DNA of 26,339 nt from a bacterium (GCA_030646565.1 JAUSLA010000047.1:1-26339); one strand, 5' to 3'. Shown: positions 1-7,380, counted from the first letter of the stretch. Notes: generated from the letters alone by a model not told the origin. Made by a program: numbers and translations.

Positions 1-255
1 ATTAAAAAAATAAAGACGGAAAAACCGGATTTGATTTTGCTCGATTTGATACTTCCGGGCATTGACGGCTTTGAAGTTTTAGCAAAAATAAAAGACGACC
101 CGACATTAAGCGCTATCCCCGTGATTATTCTTTCAAATCTTGGCCAACAAGAAGACGTTGAAAGAGGTTTAAAGTTGGGGGCGGTTGATTATTTGATTAA
201 AGCCCATTTCACGCCAGGAGAGATTATTGAAAAAATCAAGAATAATCTTAGATAA
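1..255 (+). CDS. Response regulator receiver domain (3' end only)
   Basis: This is the C-terminal two thirds of a CheY-like receiver domain. The reading frame is open from the first base of the window, so the true start lies upstream. The phospho-acceptor Asp is in LLDLILPGIDG (beta-3 end, followed by the usual hydrophobic-x-x-PG-x-x-G). SNLG holds the conserved Ser/Thr position at the end of beta-4, and LIKAHF holds the conserved Lys of beta-5. The protein stops right after the last receiver helix (IIEKIKNNLR), so it has no C-terminal output domain: either a stand-alone CheY/Spo0F-type protein or the C-terminal receiver of a longer kinase. The partner kinase is not in view. Confidence 0.9.
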   Translation: MKKIKTEKPDLILLDLILPGIDGFEVLAKIKDDPTLSAIPVIILSNLGQQEDVERGLKLGAVDYLIKAHFTPGEIIEKIKNNLR

Positions 256-280
256 AATCATTTTAACATTTTAACATATG

Positions 281-294
281 AATGCTTAAGCATT
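281..294. repeat. 14-bp perfect palindrome upstream of mutM
   Basis: AATGCTTAAGCATT is self-complementary over 14 bp in the AT-rich gap between the receiver gene and mutM. It could be a small operator or chance; nothing else marks a promoter here. Confidence 0.35.
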
Positions 295-333
295 ATTTAG
301 ATGTTTACATATTTATATGTTTAGATGAAGCAG

Positions 334-1203
334 GTGCCCGAACTTCCTGAAGTAGAAACAACAGTCAGAGAGTTAAAGAAAGCCATCCTCGGTCGAAAGA
401 TCGAGGATGTTTGGTCTGATTTCCAAAAAATAGTTAAAAAGCCCGACAGCTTTCAAGAATTTTCGAAAAGAATAAAAGGGAGAATGATTAAAAAAATTTG
501 GCGGCGGGCAAAAAATATTATTATTGAATTGTCAGATAACAATTCCTTGTTAATTCATCAAAAAATGACCGGCCACCTTTTGGTCGGCAAATGGCAAAAC
601 AAAAAAGGCAAATGGGTCGTTTTACAAAAGGGCCCGCTGGAAGATCCGGCTAATAGATTTTTACATTTAATACTGCGGCTTGATAATGGAAATATGCTGG
701 CTCTTTCTGATTTAAGAAAATTTGCTAAAGTAGAGCTTCAGAATAACAAAGTTCTTCAAAAAGAGCTTGGCTATTTGGGGCCGGAGCCCTTGGATAAGAG
801 TTTTACTTTTGAAAAGTTTAAAGAAGTTCTGCAAAAAAGAAAAGGCAAGATTAAACAAGTTTTAATGGACCAAACTGTAATTTCCGGCATTGGCAATATT
901 TATTCAGACGAGATTTTGTGGCGGGCGAAAATTCATCCTCAAAAAAATGTTTCAATGCTATCCCCCGACGAACTGCTAAGGATTTATAGGGCCATTAAAA
1001 CAATTTTGCCCTTAGCCATCAAATTACAGGGAGAGTCTTTTTCTGATTATAGAAGGCCGTCAGGAGAGAAAGGGTATTATGACACAAAAAGAAAAGTGTA
1101 CAGGAGAAAGGGGGAAAAATGTTCACGTTGCGGAACAATTATTCAAAGAATAAAAATCGCCGGCAGAAGCGCTCACTTCTGTCCAAATTGCCAGAAACTA
1201 TAA
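334..1203 (+). CDS. mutM: Formamidopyrimidine-DNA glycosylase (Fpg/MutM)
   Basis: Bifunctional base-excision enzyme that removes 8-oxoguanine and formamidopyrimidines and nicks the strand by beta,delta-elimination. The GTG at 334 is chosen over the in-frame ATG at 325 because only the GTG start gives M-PELPEVETT; after Met removal the N-terminal Pro must be free as Schiff-base nucleophile, and the ATG start would bury it as residue 5. The catalytic Glu follows that Pro. HQKMTGH (near residue 77) carries the conserved beta-elimination Lys. The C-terminus has the four-Cys zinc finger (CSRC ... CPNC) with the GRSAHFCP DNA-binding loop. At about 289 residues it is slightly longer than E. coli Fpg. 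A hairpin with a GAAA loop lies in the coding sequence at 384-409. Family assignment is secure; the GTG start follows from the mechanism. Confidence 0.95.
   Translation: MPELPEVETTVRELKKAILGRKIEDVWSDFQKIVKKPDSFQEFSKRIKGRMIKKIWRRAKNIIIELSDNNSLLIHQKMTGHLLVGKWQNKKGKWVVLQKGPLEDPANRFLHLILRLDNGNMLALSDLRKFAKVELQNNKVLQKELGYLGPEPLDKSFTFEKFKEVLQKRKGKIKQVLMDQTVISGIGNIYSDEILWRAKIHPQKNVSMLSPDELLRIYRAIKTILPLAIKLQGESFSDYRRPSGEKGYYDTKRKVYRRKGEKCSRCGTIIQRIKIAGRSAHFCPNCQKL
384..409 (+). repeat. Inverted repeat with GAAA tetraloop inside mutM
   Basis: CATCCTCGGTC (384-394) pairs over 11 bp (one G-T) with GATCGAGGATG (399-409) around a GAAA loop. It is translated as part of ILGRKIEDV, ordinary Fpg sequence, so it may be coincidence. 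Confidence 0.4.
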
Positions 1204-1243
1204 AAATATTCGTATATTCGTAAATATTCGTAATTCGTAGGAT
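1202..1243 (+). repeat. ATTCGTA-type short repeats before holA
   Basis: The whole mutM-holA gap consists of imperfect copies of ATTCGTA / ATTCGTAA running up to the holA ATG, with no Shine-Dalgarno. A similar string (attacgaat, opposite orientation) occurs inside uvrB at about 3790-3810, so this is a dispersed short repeat. Confidence 0.5.
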
Positions 1244-1244
1244 T

Positions 1245-2216
1245 ATGTTCATTTTTCTTTACGGGAAAGACAATTATAGGTCTCGGCAAAAACTCAAAGA
1301 GATTGTTGAAAATTACAGGAAAATCCACAAAAGCGGACTAAATTTAAAACATTATAACGAAGAAAATTTTAATGCGGAAGATTTGCGCAACGACATCAGG
1401 CAATCCTCAATGTTCGGAGAGAAAAAGCTAATAGTCCTCCAAAACCTTTTTTCCGACAAAAGCCACCAGGAAAAAACCCTGGGGCTTTTGCAATCTCTCA
1501 AAGATTCAAAAGACATAATTGTGCTCTATGAAGAAAAAGAAATAGAGAAGAGCAATTCCTTGTTTAAATTTCTTAAAAAACAAGGCAAATGCCAGGAATT
1601 TTCTCTTTTGCAGGGAGAGAAATTAAGAAGCTGGCTTAAAAAGGAATTTGAAAAATATAATTCGGAAATTAGCCCCGAAGCCCTAAACAAACTTATCGAT
1701 TTTACGGGGAATAATCTTTGGCAGCTCTCCAACGAAATCCAAAAATTGGTAAACTTCAAAGCCGGACCCGTCCCGCTCAAGGGCGAGACTTTGGCGGGTA
1801 AAGAAAAAATTAATGTTGAAGATGTGGAATTATTGGTAAAACCAAAAATTGAAGCAGATGTTTTCAAGACAATTGACGCCATAGCCCAGAAAAATAAAAA
1901 ACAGGCGTTTTCTTTTCTCCACAAGCACCTGGAAAAAGGAGACAGCCCTTTGTATCTTCTTTCAATGATTAATTTTCAGTTTAGAAATCTTTTAATCGTT
2001 AAAGATTTCATTGAAAAAAATACGCCCTATTATTCCATTGCGCAGAAAAGCAAGCTGCATCCTTTTGTCGTCAAAAAAAGCTATGAGCAATCTAAAAAAT
2101 TTTCTTTTTTGGAATTAAAAAAAATCTACCAAAAAATCCTTGAGGTAGATTTGAGCATCAAAACAGGAAAGGTTGCCCCTGAAACCGGCTTGGATTTGCT
2201 GATTGGCGACATCTAA
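1245..2216 (+). CDS. holA: DNA polymerase III delta subunit (HolA)
   Basis: Clamp-loader delta subunit, the AAA+-like protein that opens the beta sliding clamp. The N-terminus MFIFLYGKDNYRSRQKLKEI is the degenerate P-loop-like start of the family. The middle has LFKFLKKQGKCQEF and the lid region ending in LIDFTGNNLWQLSNEIQKL, where (G)xDLxxLxxEIEKL is typical. The C-terminal collar helices carry LLSMINFQFRNLLIVKDF, matching the family ILxMLxRQFRxLLxVK signature. At 323 residues it has normal length. The gene overlaps convergent rpsT by 4 bp, with no terminator between them. No Shine-Dalgarno precedes the ATG. Confidence 0.93.
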   Translation: MFIFLYGKDNYRSRQKLKEIVENYRKIHKSGLNLKHYNEENFNAEDLRNDIRQSSMFGEKKLIVLQNLFSDKSHQEKTLGLLQSLKDSKDIIVLYEEKEIEKSNSLFKFLKKQGKCQEFSLLQGEKLRSWLKKEFEKYNSEISPEALNKLIDFTGNNLWQLSNEIQKLVNFKAGPVPLKGETLAGKEKINVEDVELLVKPKIEADVFKTIDAIAQKNKKQAFSFLHKHLEKGDSPLYLLSMINFQFRNLLIVKDFIEKNTPYYSIAQKSKLHPFVVKKSYEQSKKFSFLELKKIYQKILEVDLSIKTGKVAPETGLDLLIGDI

Positions 2217-2470
2217 GCTTTTATTTTTTTGGCAATGCGGGATTTTATCCTTGAAGCGGTATTTTTTTTCATCAGTCCGGTTTTAGTTGCCTTGTCTAAA
2301 GTTTTATAAACTTGGGGTAAAAGTTTCTTTGCTTCTTCCCCCTTCTGCTGCGAAATCAAAGTTCTCACCTCTTTTAAGAGGGCTTTTAATTTTCTCTTTT
2401 TCGCAAGATTCCTGACTTTTCTTCTTATATTCTGCCGAAGAGCTTTTTTGGCTGACTTTGTTATAGGCAT
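2213..2470 (-). CDS. rpsT: 30S ribosomal protein S20
   Basis: Primary 16S rRNA-binding protein of the small subunit. The 85-residue, Lys/Arg-rich, helix-rich sequence begins MPITKSAKKALRQNIRRKVRN, the standard S20 opening, and ends with KKNTASRIKSRIAKKIKA, the conserved third helix (NxAxRxKSRLxKxI). It lies just downstream of uvrB on the same strand but has a plausible promoter of its own overlapping the uvrB stop. The ATG would then lie within a base or two of the predicted transcript start, and no Shine-Dalgarno is present. The 3' end overlaps holA by 4 bp. Confidence 0.95.
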   Translation of the reverse strand: MPITKSAKKALRQNIRRKVRNLAKKRKLKALLKEVRTLISQQKGEEAKKLLPQVYKTLDKATKTGLMKKNTASRIKSRIAKKIKA

Positions 2471-2477
2471 AGTAATA

Positions 2478-2506
2478 ATACTAATTCATTTCACATTTTT
2501 TATCAA
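2478..2506 (-). promoter_or_regulatory. Candidate promoter of rpsT (leaderless geometry)
   Basis: On the minus strand TTGATA (2501-2506) is separated by 17 bp from TAGTAT (2478-2483). A start about 7 nt further on falls at about 2471, next to the ATG (2468-2470). The -35 is good; the -10 matches consensus at only 4 of 6. Confidence 0.4.
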
Positions 2507-4632
2507 CCCCTCGGCAGGCTCGGGGTTGATCCTGAACGAAGCTGAAGGATCAAGTCGCGTATTTCAGCCGCTCTTTCAAAGTCCATATTTTTCGCAGCTA
2601 TTTTCATTTCTTTCTCCAATATTTTAATGTCTTTTACCGAGCTTTCGCGTAGCGAAAGCGAAGGTGAAGAAGAGGACGAAGTCCTCTTCGCCTTCTCTTT
2701 GGCAAAAGGCCAATTCCTGATTTCTTTTATAATTGGCCGAGGAGTGATTTTATATTTTTTATTGTACTCTTCCTGGATTTTTCTTCTTCTTTCAATTTCA
2801 TCAACAGCTTTTTTTATTGAAAAAGTTATTGCGTCCGCGTATAAAATAACATGGCCGTCTTTATGCCTTGCCGCTCTTCCCATTGTTTGAATTAAAGTGG
2901 TCTCCGACCTTAAAAATCCTTCTTTATCCGCGTCCAAAATGGCCACCAAAGACACCTCGGGCAAATCCAGGCCTTCTCTTAATAAATTAATCCCTACCAA
3001 AACATCGTATTTTCCTTCTCTCAAATCTTTTAAAATCTGCGGCCTTTCCATGGTTTTTATTTCTGAATGAAGCCACTGCGCCTTGATCCCTTCTTCTGCT
3101 AAATAATCAGAAACGGCTTCAGCTAATCTTTTGGTTAAAGCTAGAACTAAAACTCGTTGTTTTTTTTGGATTCGGTTTTTAATTTTTTTAATTAAATCTT
3201 TCACTTGATTTTTGGTCGGACGGATTTCAATTGATGGCTCCAGTAGGCCAGTCGGCCTAATCAATTGTTCAACAATATATTCTTCGCCGGCTTTGCTTTT
3301 TTCTTCTTTAGCCGGGGTAGCGGAAACATAAATTGCCTGTTTAACCTTTTCTTCAAACTCCCCATAGGTTAAGGGCCTGTTGTCTATGGCAGAAGGCAAT
3401 CTGAATCCATATTTAATCAATGTCTCTTTTCTAATGCGATCTTGGATAGACATAGCTTTTATTTGAGACAAAGTAATGTGCGATTCGTCTATAAAAACGA
3501 CAAGGTTATTGGGATAATATTCCAACAGCGTATAGGGAGGTTTGCCCGGCTCTCTGAATTCCAGGTGTCTGGAGTAGTTTTCAATGCCGTGGCAATAACC
3601 GGTTTCTTTCAACATCTCTAAGTCGTAGTTTGTTCTTTGTATTAACCTTTGAGCTTCAAGCAAATTTCCATTGCTTTTCAGTTTATTTGTCTGTTCTTGC
3701 AGCTCTAATTTTATATTAGCAATAGCAAGGTCTATTTTATTTTGAGGGGAGACCCAGAAATGGGCCGGGAACAACCTTATTTCCCTACGAATTACGAATT
3801 TATTACGAATAGTCAAAGAGAACTTCGTTCTCTTCTCCACCTCAGCTAAAGCTTCGGTATACGAATAACTATTTTGGACTATGGCGACAGATATTTGGCT
3901 TATTTTAGCGCCGGAAAACTCAACCTTAATTATTTCTTTCCCTGTAACCAAGCATATCTCTACAATGTCGCCGCGGACACGGAAAGTGCCGGGCTTAAAA
4001 TCAATGTCATTTCTCTGGTATTGCAAAGAAGTTAAAGATAAAATAAAGTTTTTTCTAGTAATTTTTTGGCCGGTTTTTATCTCCAAGCTAACTTCTTGAT
4101 AGGTCTTGGGAGAGCCAATATTATAAATACAGGAAACAGAAGCGACGACAATCACATCTTTTCTGCTTTGCAGGTCTTGGGTGGCAGCGTGCCTTAGCCG
4201 GTCAATTTCTTCATTGATTTTGGCGTCTTTCTCAATATAAGTGTCTGTCTGAGGGATATAGGCCTCGGGCTGGTAATAATCATAATAGGAAACAAAATAA
4301 TGAACAGCGTTTTCCGGGAAAAACTCTTTCAACTCTTGATATGTTTGGGCAGCTAAAGTTTTATTGGGCGAAATAATTAGGGCCGGTCTTTGAGTCTTTT
4401 CAATTACTTTAGCCATTGAAAAAGTTTTTCCCGAACCCGTCACCCCCAAAAGCACTTGGCGCCGGGCTCCGGTTTCTAGGTTTTTTACCATTTGAGTTAT
4501 GGCAAACGGCTGATCACCCGTCGGCTTAAACTTTGAGGTTAAGGCGAAGAGAACTTCGTTCTCTTCTTCACTTCGCTTCGCTCGGTATTTGAACATACTC
4601 TTAAATTTACCTCGAGTTTCCTCTTTATTCAA
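2503..4632 (-). CDS. uvrB: Excinuclease ABC subunit B (UvrB) with several repeat-encoded insertions
   Basis: Damage-verification helicase of nucleotide excision repair. Walker A GVTGSGKT is at residues 63-70, the beta-hairpin signature YYDYYQPEAYIP near 115-130, motif II IDESH near 380, helicase C-terminal motifs GINLLREGLDLPEV and QTMGRAARH follow, and a C-terminal UVR motif (LEKEMKIAAKNMDFERAAEIRD) binds UvrC. At 709 residues it is longer than the usual ~660, and the excess is repeat-encoded: about residues 14-31 (KRSEEENEVLFA), 262-273 (VEKRTKFSL), 647-664 (AKRTSSSSSPSLSLRESS) and the C-terminal tail after about 694. All are in frame and at the N-terminus, a surface loop, the linker before the UVR domain, or the tail, so the enzyme is probably functional. 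A later Met in KSMFKYR could be the start. Divergent from murE. Confidence 0.96.
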   Translation of the reverse strand: MNKEETRGKFKSMFKYRAKRSEEENEVLFALTSKFKPTGDQPFAITQMVKNLETGARRQVLLGVTGSGKTFSMAKVIEKTQRPALIISPNKTLAAQTYQELKEFFPENAVHYFVSYYDYYQPEAYIPQTDTYIEKDAKINEEIDRLRHAATQDLQSRKDVIVVASVSCIYNIGSPKTYQEVSLEIKTGQKITRKNFILSLTSLQYQRNDIDFKPGTFRVRGDIVEICLVTGKEIIKVEFSGAKISQISVAIVQNSYSYTEALAEVEKRTKFSLTIRNKFVIRREIRLFPAHFWVSPQNKIDLAIANIKLELQEQTNKLKSNGNLLEAQRLIQRTNYDLEMLKETGYCHGIENYSRHLEFREPGKPPYTLLEYYPNNLVVFIDESHITLSQIKAMSIQDRIRKETLIKYGFRLPSAIDNRPLTYGEFEEKVKQAIYVSATPAKEEKSKAGEEYIVEQLIRPTGLLEPSIEIRPTKNQVKDLIKKIKNRIQKKQRVLVLALTKRLAEAVSDYLAEEGIKAQWLHSEIKTMERPQILKDLREGKYDVLVGINLLREGLDLPEVSLVAILDADKEGFLRSETTLIQTMGRAARHKDGHVILYADAITFSIKKAVDEIERRRKIQEEYNKKYKITPRPIIKEIRNWPFAKEKAKRTSSSSSPSLSLRESSVKDIKILEKEMKIAAKNMDFERAAEIRDLILQLRSGSTPSLPRG
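2505..2553 (-). repeat. GGCAGGCTC-type repeat encoding the UvrB tail
   Basis: Two small inverted repeats: CCCCTCGGCAGGCTCGGGG, then GATCCT paired with AGGATC around a 12-nt loop. The CGGCAGGCTC core recurs at 25409-25428 inside polX. Translated, it supplies the last 15 or so residues of UvrB (ends STPSLPRG). Confidence 0.6.
2641..2692 (-). repeat. Double-hairpin repeat inside uvrB (linker before UVR domain)
   Basis: On the plus strand, GCTTTCGC gta GCGAAAGC (8-bp stem, 3-nt loop) is followed by GAAGAGGAC gaa GTCCTCTTC (9-bp stem, 3-nt loop) and GCC. Read on the minus strand it is the standard order, 9-bp stem then short stem. It is translated as a Ser-rich stretch between the helicase domain and the UVR motif. 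Confidence 0.85.
3811..3841 (+). repeat. First-hairpin half-element inside uvrB
   Basis: AGTCAAAG leads into AGAGAAC ttc GTTCTCT (3817-3833) and TCTCCACC. The same AGTCAAAG entry occurs at 22374 and 24335. Only the first hairpin is present. In UvrB it encodes roughly VEKRTKFSL. Confidence 0.7.
4542..4587 (+). repeat. Repeat element inside the uvrB N-terminus
   Basis: GGCGAAGAGAAC ttc GTTCTCTTC is followed by TTCACTTCGCTTCGCTCGG, a degenerate second module. It is antisense to uvrB and is translated as KRSEEENEVLFA just ahead of the conserved FKPTGDQP. Confidence 0.8.
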
Positions 4633-4651
4633 GTTTAAGTTAGAATCAAAT

Positions 4652-4757
4652 AGGCGACGAGGACTGCGTCCTCGTCTTCACCCTTCGCTTCGCTCTGGTA
4701 GGCGACGAGGACTGCGTCCTCGTCTTCGCCTTCATCCCGCTTCGCGGGACTCGGTGT
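4652..4757 (+). repeat. Tandem double-hairpin repeats between uvrB and murE
   Basis: Two first hairpins (GACGAGGAC tgc GTCCTCGTC, identical in both) are followed by CTTCGCTTCGCTCTGG in copy 1 and by ATCCCGC ttc GCGGGAC plus TCGGTGT in copy 2, ending right at the murE ATG. They fill almost the whole divergent intergenic region. A TAGAAT -10-like hexamer lies just before the first copy (4641-4646). Confidence 0.9.
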
Positions 4758-6134
4758 ATGTTAAAGAGAATTATCAAAAAAATTATTCCCCCTGCTTTAC
4801 TTAGGTTTTACCATTTTTTATTAGCTTTTTTTGCCGCGGTTTTGTATCAATTTCCCTCTCAAAAAATAAAGGTTATTGGCGTTACCGGAACAAATGGGAA
4901 AACAACGGTAATTAATTTAACAGCTAAAATTTTAGAAGAGGCAGGGATTAAAGTTGCTTCTTTGTCTTCAATAAATTTTAAAATTGGAGCAAAAGAATGG
5001 AAAAATGATTTAAAGATGACAATGCCCGGCCGTTTTCTGATTCAAAAATTTTTGAGAACAGCAGTAGACGAAAAATGTCAATATGCAATTTTGGAAGTAA
5101 CATCCGAGGGTATTTCCCAGCATCGCCACAGATTTATTAACTTTGACGCAGCCGTTTTTACCAATTTAAGTCCGGAACACATTGAGGCGCATAAAGGATT
5201 TGAAAATTACCGAGCGGCTAAGGGCAGACTTTTTCAAGCAGCAAAAAATATTCACATCATCAATATTGACGACGGAAACGCAGAATACTTTTTACAATTT
5301 CCGGCCAAAGATAAAATTGGATACACAATATTCTCGCCAAATCAATCCTATCGATATCCGATATCAATAATTGAAGCTTTAAATTGCCAAGAAACAGCCG
5401 ACGGCATTTCTTTTTCCGTTCGAGATATTATTTTTAATTTAAAATTATTAGGCGAATTTAATATTTATAATACTCTTGCCGCGATCTGCGTTGGATTGTC
5501 GCAGGGAATCAGCCTGGAAATTTGTAAAAAAGCTTTGGAAAAAATTGAAGGGATTCCCGGCAGAATGGAAAAAGTGATTTCTGACCCTTTTAAGGTTTTT
5601 GTAGATTACGCCTTTACTCCAAACGCTTTGGAACAGGTTTATCAAACATTGAATCCCGCGAAGCGGGATGAGTCGAAGAATATCCATTCTTCTTCGTCCT
5701 TCGCTATACTCGGACAAACAAAGAAGAGAACGCAGTTCTCTTCGCCAAATGTTGATCAAAAATTGCCTTCGACTAAACTAATCTGCGTGCTAGGCGCTTG
5801 CGGCGGGGGCAGAGATAAATGGAAAAGACCGGTTTTGGGTAAGATTGCGGCTAAATATTGCAGTGAAATTATTGTGACCAACGAAGACCCTTACGACGAG
5901 GACCCTATGGATATTATAAATCAAGTGGCGAGCGGCGCTTCTGGAAAAGCAAAAAAGATATTAGACAGGAGAGAAGCGATCCAGGAATCATTAAAATCAG
6001 CCAAGCCCGGAGATGTCGTAGTTGTAACAGGGAAGGGATGCGAGCCTTGGATTTGTCTGAAAGGAGGCAAGAAAATCCCGTGGGACGACAGACAAATCGT
6101 TAGAGAAGAATTCCAAAAACTAAAAATTGATTAA
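4758..6134 (+). CDS. murE: MurE-like Mur ligase lacking the N-terminal UDP-binding domain
   Basis: ATP-dependent amide ligase of the Mur family, most like UDP-MurNAc-tripeptide synthetase (peptidoglycan stem peptide). Walker A is VTGTNGKTT (residues 42-50); the central domain has EVTSEGISQHRH and FTNLSPEHIEAHKGFENYRAAK, including the conserved carbamylated-Lys region; the C-terminal domain has VDYAFTPNAL, GACGGGRDKWKRP, TNEDPYDEDP and KGCE. The DNPR motif of meso-DAP enzymes is absent, so the added residue is uncertain. Instead of the usual ~90-residue domain 1 there is a short N-terminus with a hydrophobic stretch (FYHFLLAFFAAVLYQF), perhaps a membrane anchor. Residues about 299-332, between QTL and KLICV, are a repeat-encoded insertion. 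The ATG follows a double-hairpin repeat with no Shine-Dalgarno. Confidence 0.85.
   Translation: MLKRIIKKIIPPALLRFYHFLLAFFAAVLYQFPSQKIKVIGVTGTNGKTTVINLTAKILEEAGIKVASLSSINFKIGAKEWKNDLKMTMPGRFLIQKFLRTAVDEKCQYAILEVTSEGISQHRHRFINFDAAVFTNLSPEHIEAHKGFENYRAAKGRLFQAAKNIHIINIDDGNAEYFLQFPAKDKIGYTIFSPNQSYRYPISIIEALNCQETADGISFSVRDIIFNLKLLGEFNIYNTLAAICVGLSQGISLEICKKALEKIEGIPGRMEKVISDPFKVFVDYAFTPNALEQVYQTLNPAKRDESKNIHSSSSFAILGQTKKRTQFSSPNVDQKLPSTKLICVLGACGGGRDKWKRPVLGKIAAKYCSEIIVTNEDPYDEDPMDIINQVASGASGKAKKILDRREAIQESLKSAKPGDVVVVTGKGCEPWICLKGGKKIPWDDRQIVREEFQKLKID
5651..5746 (-). repeat. Double-hairpin repeat cluster inside murE
   Basis: ATCCCGC gaa GCGGGAT, then GAAGAAT atcc ATTCTTC, then CTTCGCTATACTCGG, then GAAGAGAAC gca GTTCTCTTC GCC: a composite of modules mostly reversed relative to murE. 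It is translated in frame into about 33 residues (NPAKRDESKNIHSSSSFAIL and onward) in a loop of the C-terminal ligase domain. Confidence 0.85.
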
Positions 6135-6206
6135 AAGACATTCGCTGGACAATAAGTAATAAACAAGCTAAACTCTAAAGACATTATCGTAAAATGCGTT
6201 TAGGTT

Positions 6207-6380
6207 ATGGCTAAGAATAAGTTACCCAAAAGTATCAGTAAATTTATTCGTCGCGAGAAAGCCCGGATTCGCCGGGAGGTTTTAGATATTAAAGGCCAGG
6301 AAAATAAAATCCAGGAATTATATAAGAAACTATCGTCTCAACATGACACTAAAAGAAATATACAACCTAGCCATAAATAA
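6207..6380 (+). CDS. Small basic protein, unknown function
   Basis: A 57-codon frame starting ATGGCTAAGAATAAG, with sequence MAKNKLPKSISKFIRREKAR followed by IRREVLDIKGQENKIQELYK and a polar tail. It is rich in Lys/Arg and predicted helical, with coiled-coil-like heptads in the second half. It lies in the otherwise empty gap after murE and overlaps the NIF3-family gene by 38 bp in another frame, which suggests translational coupling. It resembles, from memory only, short conserved proteins of Parcubacteria; I cannot name a function. The tail (QHDTKRNIQPSHK) is shared DNA with the NIF3 start and may be less constrained. Confidence 0.55.
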   Translation: MAKNKLPKSISKFIRREKARIRREVLDIKGQENKIQELYKKLSSQHDTKRNIQPSHK

Positions 6381-7290
6381 AGGGATTGAAGCTGATTTCA
6401 GAGGAAGTAAAGAGATTGAAAAACAACTTACAAAACTGAATGAAAAATATCAGAAAATGGAAGATGAAAAAAAATCGGAATTTGATTTGGAAAGATTGAA
6501 AAATCCATTTTCAGACACCAGAATATTGTTTGGAGATCCAGAAAAAGAAGTAAAAAGAATTCTAGTCGGCATTGATATCGACGGAGAAGAATTATTATTG
6601 GCGGAGAAGCTTGGAAATATTGATTTGGTCATTTCCCACCATCCGCGGGGAAAGGCCTTGGCCGGGCTTGATGATGTTATGCGGCTTCAGATTGATGTTT
6701 TAGCGCAGTATGGAGTACCTGTTAATGTCGCAGAGAAATTACTACAAAAAAGAATAGAGGAAGTTGCCAGGGGCATTGCTCCTTCAAACCATAATAGAGC
6801 GGTGGATACTGCCCGGCATTTGAATTTGCCCTTTATGTGCGTTCATACGCCTTGCGATAATTTGGTGGCAAAATTTGTTGATGCAAAACTCAAAAATGAT
6901 AAGCCTGAAACGGTTGGAGAAATAGTTTCTTCCCTAAAAGAAATTCCAGAGTATAAAGAAGCTATCTCCATAGGAGCTGGCCCTCAAATTTTCGTGGGGT
7001 CTGAAGAAAATCGGGCCGGTAAAATTGTTTTGACGGAACTAACGGGAGGAACAGAAGGATCTCCGGAAATTTATGAAAAATTGGCTCAAGCCGGAGCAGG
7101 CACTGTCATTGCTATGCACATTTCTGAAAAGCATAGGGAAGAGGCGGAAAAGGCTCACGTTAATGTTGTTATTGCGGGCCACATATCATCTGATTCAATC
7201 GGGGTAAATCTATTTTTGGACGAATTGGAAAAACAAGGAATAGAAATTATTCCCTGTTCCGGATTGATCAGAGTTTCCCGCGGCTTATAA
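6343..7290 (+). CDS. NIF3/DUF34 family protein
   Basis: Member of the NIF3 (YbgI/YqfO, DUF34) family, which forms toroidal oligomers with a dinuclear metal site. Metal-ligand motifs are visible: SHHPRGKALAGLDDVM (family HHP), VHTPCDN (family HTxxD) and, near the C-terminus, VIAGHISSDSIGVN with GHxxSE-like ligands. An N-terminal extension of about 80 residues before ILVGIDIDGEE is helical and charged. The biochemical role of the family is unsettled (GTP cyclohydrolase-like and metal-chaperone proposals exist). The start overlaps the small basic protein upstream; the gene ends just before a tandem repeat cluster. Confidence 0.8.
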   Translation: MTLKEIYNLAINKGIEADFRGSKEIEKQLTKLNEKYQKMEDEKKSEFDLERLKNPFSDTRILFGDPEKEVKRILVGIDIDGEELLLAEKLGNIDLVISHHPRGKALAGLDDVMRLQIDVLAQYGVPVNVAEKLLQKRIEEVARGIAPSNHNRAVDTARHLNLPFMCVHTPCDNLVAKFVDAKLKNDKPETVGEIVSSLKEIPEYKEAISIGAGPQIFVGSEENRAGKIVLTELTGGTEGSPEIYEKLAQAGAGTVIAMHISEKHREEAEKAHVNVVIAGHISSDSIGVNLFLDELEKQGIEIIPCSGLIRVSRGL

Positions 7291-7302
7291 TCCATAAACT
7301 CT

Positions 7303-7380
7303 TTTCGTCCCGCTTTGCGGGACTCGGTCGATGAAATAAATTTCATCTCCACCTTCGTCCCGCTTTGCGGGACTCGGTCA
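7303..7380 (+). repeat. Tandem double-hairpin repeats after the NIF3-family gene
   Basis: Two identical second modules (CGTCCCGC ttt GCGGGACTCGGTC) flank a first hairpin GATGAAAT aa ATTTCATC. The cluster ends directly at an ATG (7381), the arrangement seen before several real genes here. Confidence 0.85.

Noticed and set aside
2627..2890. A plus-strand frame antisense to uvrB
   Set aside because: Shadow of the UvrB coding sequence and its repeat insertion.
4589..4804. A 71-codon plus-strand frame rich in RRGLRPRL motifs before murE
   Set aside because: It is translation of the tandem double-hairpin repeats and overlaps the uvrB and murE starts.
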